From the NCBI GenBank assembly GCA_016209665.1, contig JACQVT010000503.1, positions 1 through 6,411 on the forward strand: a stretch of 6,411 nucleotides of DNA, in the 5' to 3' direction. The notes under the pieces were generated by a model. That model ran no database searches. It was not told the origin of the DNA and saw only the letters and a program-made list of their open reading frames with translations. Position 1 is the first letter of the stretch; every line of letters begins with the position of its first letter. Of the stretch, positions 5,957 through 6,411 are shown one piece after another. Position numbers and translations under genes: made by a program. Origin of the DNA: Planctomycetota bacterium. Lineage in GTDB: Bacteria; Planctomycetota; Phycisphaerae; UBA1845; PWPN01.

Positions 5957-6411
5957 TCACGGCCTTGGGGCCAAGCGGTTGATGGCCACGAAGCATTTCT
6001 GGGCTTCGATGACGTTGGCGGCCTGAAACCGCAGCGTGTTCACGTCGAGGCGTTCGATGGTTGGAATGGCCTCGCAGATCTCCAGGCCCTCCCAGTGCCT
6101 GAGCCGCATCGTGACGGTCAAGGGCAGTTTGGGCCGGTAGACGGTCAGGCCCTCGATGTCGGCCAGGGCCGCCGCCGCCGTTTCGCGGATCTCGTCGCGG
6201 ACGTCGGCCAGCGGTCGCAGCCGGGCACACTCGTGGGCCATGCCGGTCTTGCTCATGACGTAGTGGAAGCCCGGCGGCAATTCCCGTTCCACCTGGGCCT
6301 TGAGCTGGTCGTCACCGGTGATCATCCCGATCGGCACGCCGAAATGACCCGCGAAGGCCGCCGCCCAGGCCGCCTCGCCCACGCTCTGGCCGTTGATGGT
6401 CAGATCGAGCA
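5957..6411 (-). CDS. M55-family D-aminopeptidase (DppA-like), C-terminal part
   Basis: The frame is open from the window edge (6409) to TGA at 5957-5959, giving the last 150 residues. It begins L-D-L-T-I-N-G-Q-S-V-G-E, followed by A-F-A-G-H-F-G-V-P-I-G-M-I-T-G-D-D. This is the M55 signature: the I-N-G-x-x-x-G-E segment carries the glutamate that serves as a metal ligand in the family, and the G-V-P...T-G-D strand follows. The region after it (M-A-H-E-C-A-R-L-R-P-L-A-D-V-R-D-E-I) fits the usual helical C-terminal half. M55 enzymes are zinc-dependent and release N-terminal D-amino acids from peptides, such as D-Ala peptides from cell-wall turnover. The other metal ligands and the catalytic histidine lie outside the window and could not be checked. 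M55 proteins have about 270 residues, so somewhat under half is missing. A GTG at 6382 is an internal codon, not the start. No dipeptide transporter genes are visible here. Confidence 0.88.
   Translation of the reverse strand, partial: LDLTINGQSVGEAAWAAAFAGHFGVPIGMITGDDQLKAQVERELPPGFHYVMSKTGMAHECARLRPLADVRDEIRETAAAALADIEGLTVYRPKLPLTVTMRLRHWEGLEICEAIPTIERLDVNTLRFQAANVIEAQKCFVAINRLAPRP

Noticed and set aside
4305..6230. 641-codon minus-strand open frame across the methyltransferase and YdcF-type genes
   Set aside because: It is antisense to two well-recognised genes. Its translation is rich in R/P/H/Q with no membrane, signal or domain pattern, as expected of stop-poor shadow frames in GC-rich DNA.

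Overview
The window is GC-rich (about two thirds GC by eye). Its genes are of kinds common in free-living Gram-negative-type bacteria with large genomes. The mix of an exported HEAT-repeat protein, a TPR protein, a DUF2723/TMEM260-type membrane protein and an M55 peptidase would fit an uncultured planctomycete or a related lineage. That assignment is inference from gene content; no marker gene is present. I see no RNA gene, CRISPR array, transposase or integrase.

Layout: (1) 1-293 (+) is the C-terminal end of a TPR protein. (2) 294-629 is non-coding, with a small hairpin and a possible promoter. (3) 630-2588 (+) is an exported HEAT-repeat protein. (4) 2592-4295 (-) is a large polytopic membrane protein of the DUF2723/TMEM260 type, convergent with the HEAT gene. 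Only three bases separate the two stop codons, and an inverted repeat lies over the HEAT stop. (5) A 78-81 bp divergent gap follows. (6) 4377-5162 (+) is a class I SAM-dependent methyltransferase, followed six bases later by 5169-5843 (+), a membrane-anchored DUF218/YdcF-type protein. (7) 5844-5956 carries, on the minus strand, the promoter, Shine-Dalgarno site and first ~17 codons of an NAD-dependent epimerase whose body is missing. (8) 5957-6411 (-) is the C-terminal part of an M55 D-aminopeptidase (DppA family), cut by the window edge.

Functional reading: the methyltransferase/YdcF pair and the divergent GT-C-like membrane protein suggest envelope or glycan-related work. The TPR and HEAT proteins are scaffold-type solenoids without a predicted enzyme activity. 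The M55 enzyme belongs to D-amino-acid peptide breakdown. I do not see a coherent new defence, mobile or biosynthetic system. The two most informative oddities are the orphaned epimerase start behind the YdcF gene, which marks a rearrangement or assembly breakpoint, and a perfect palindrome that is apparently translated as part of the N-terminus of the membrane protein.
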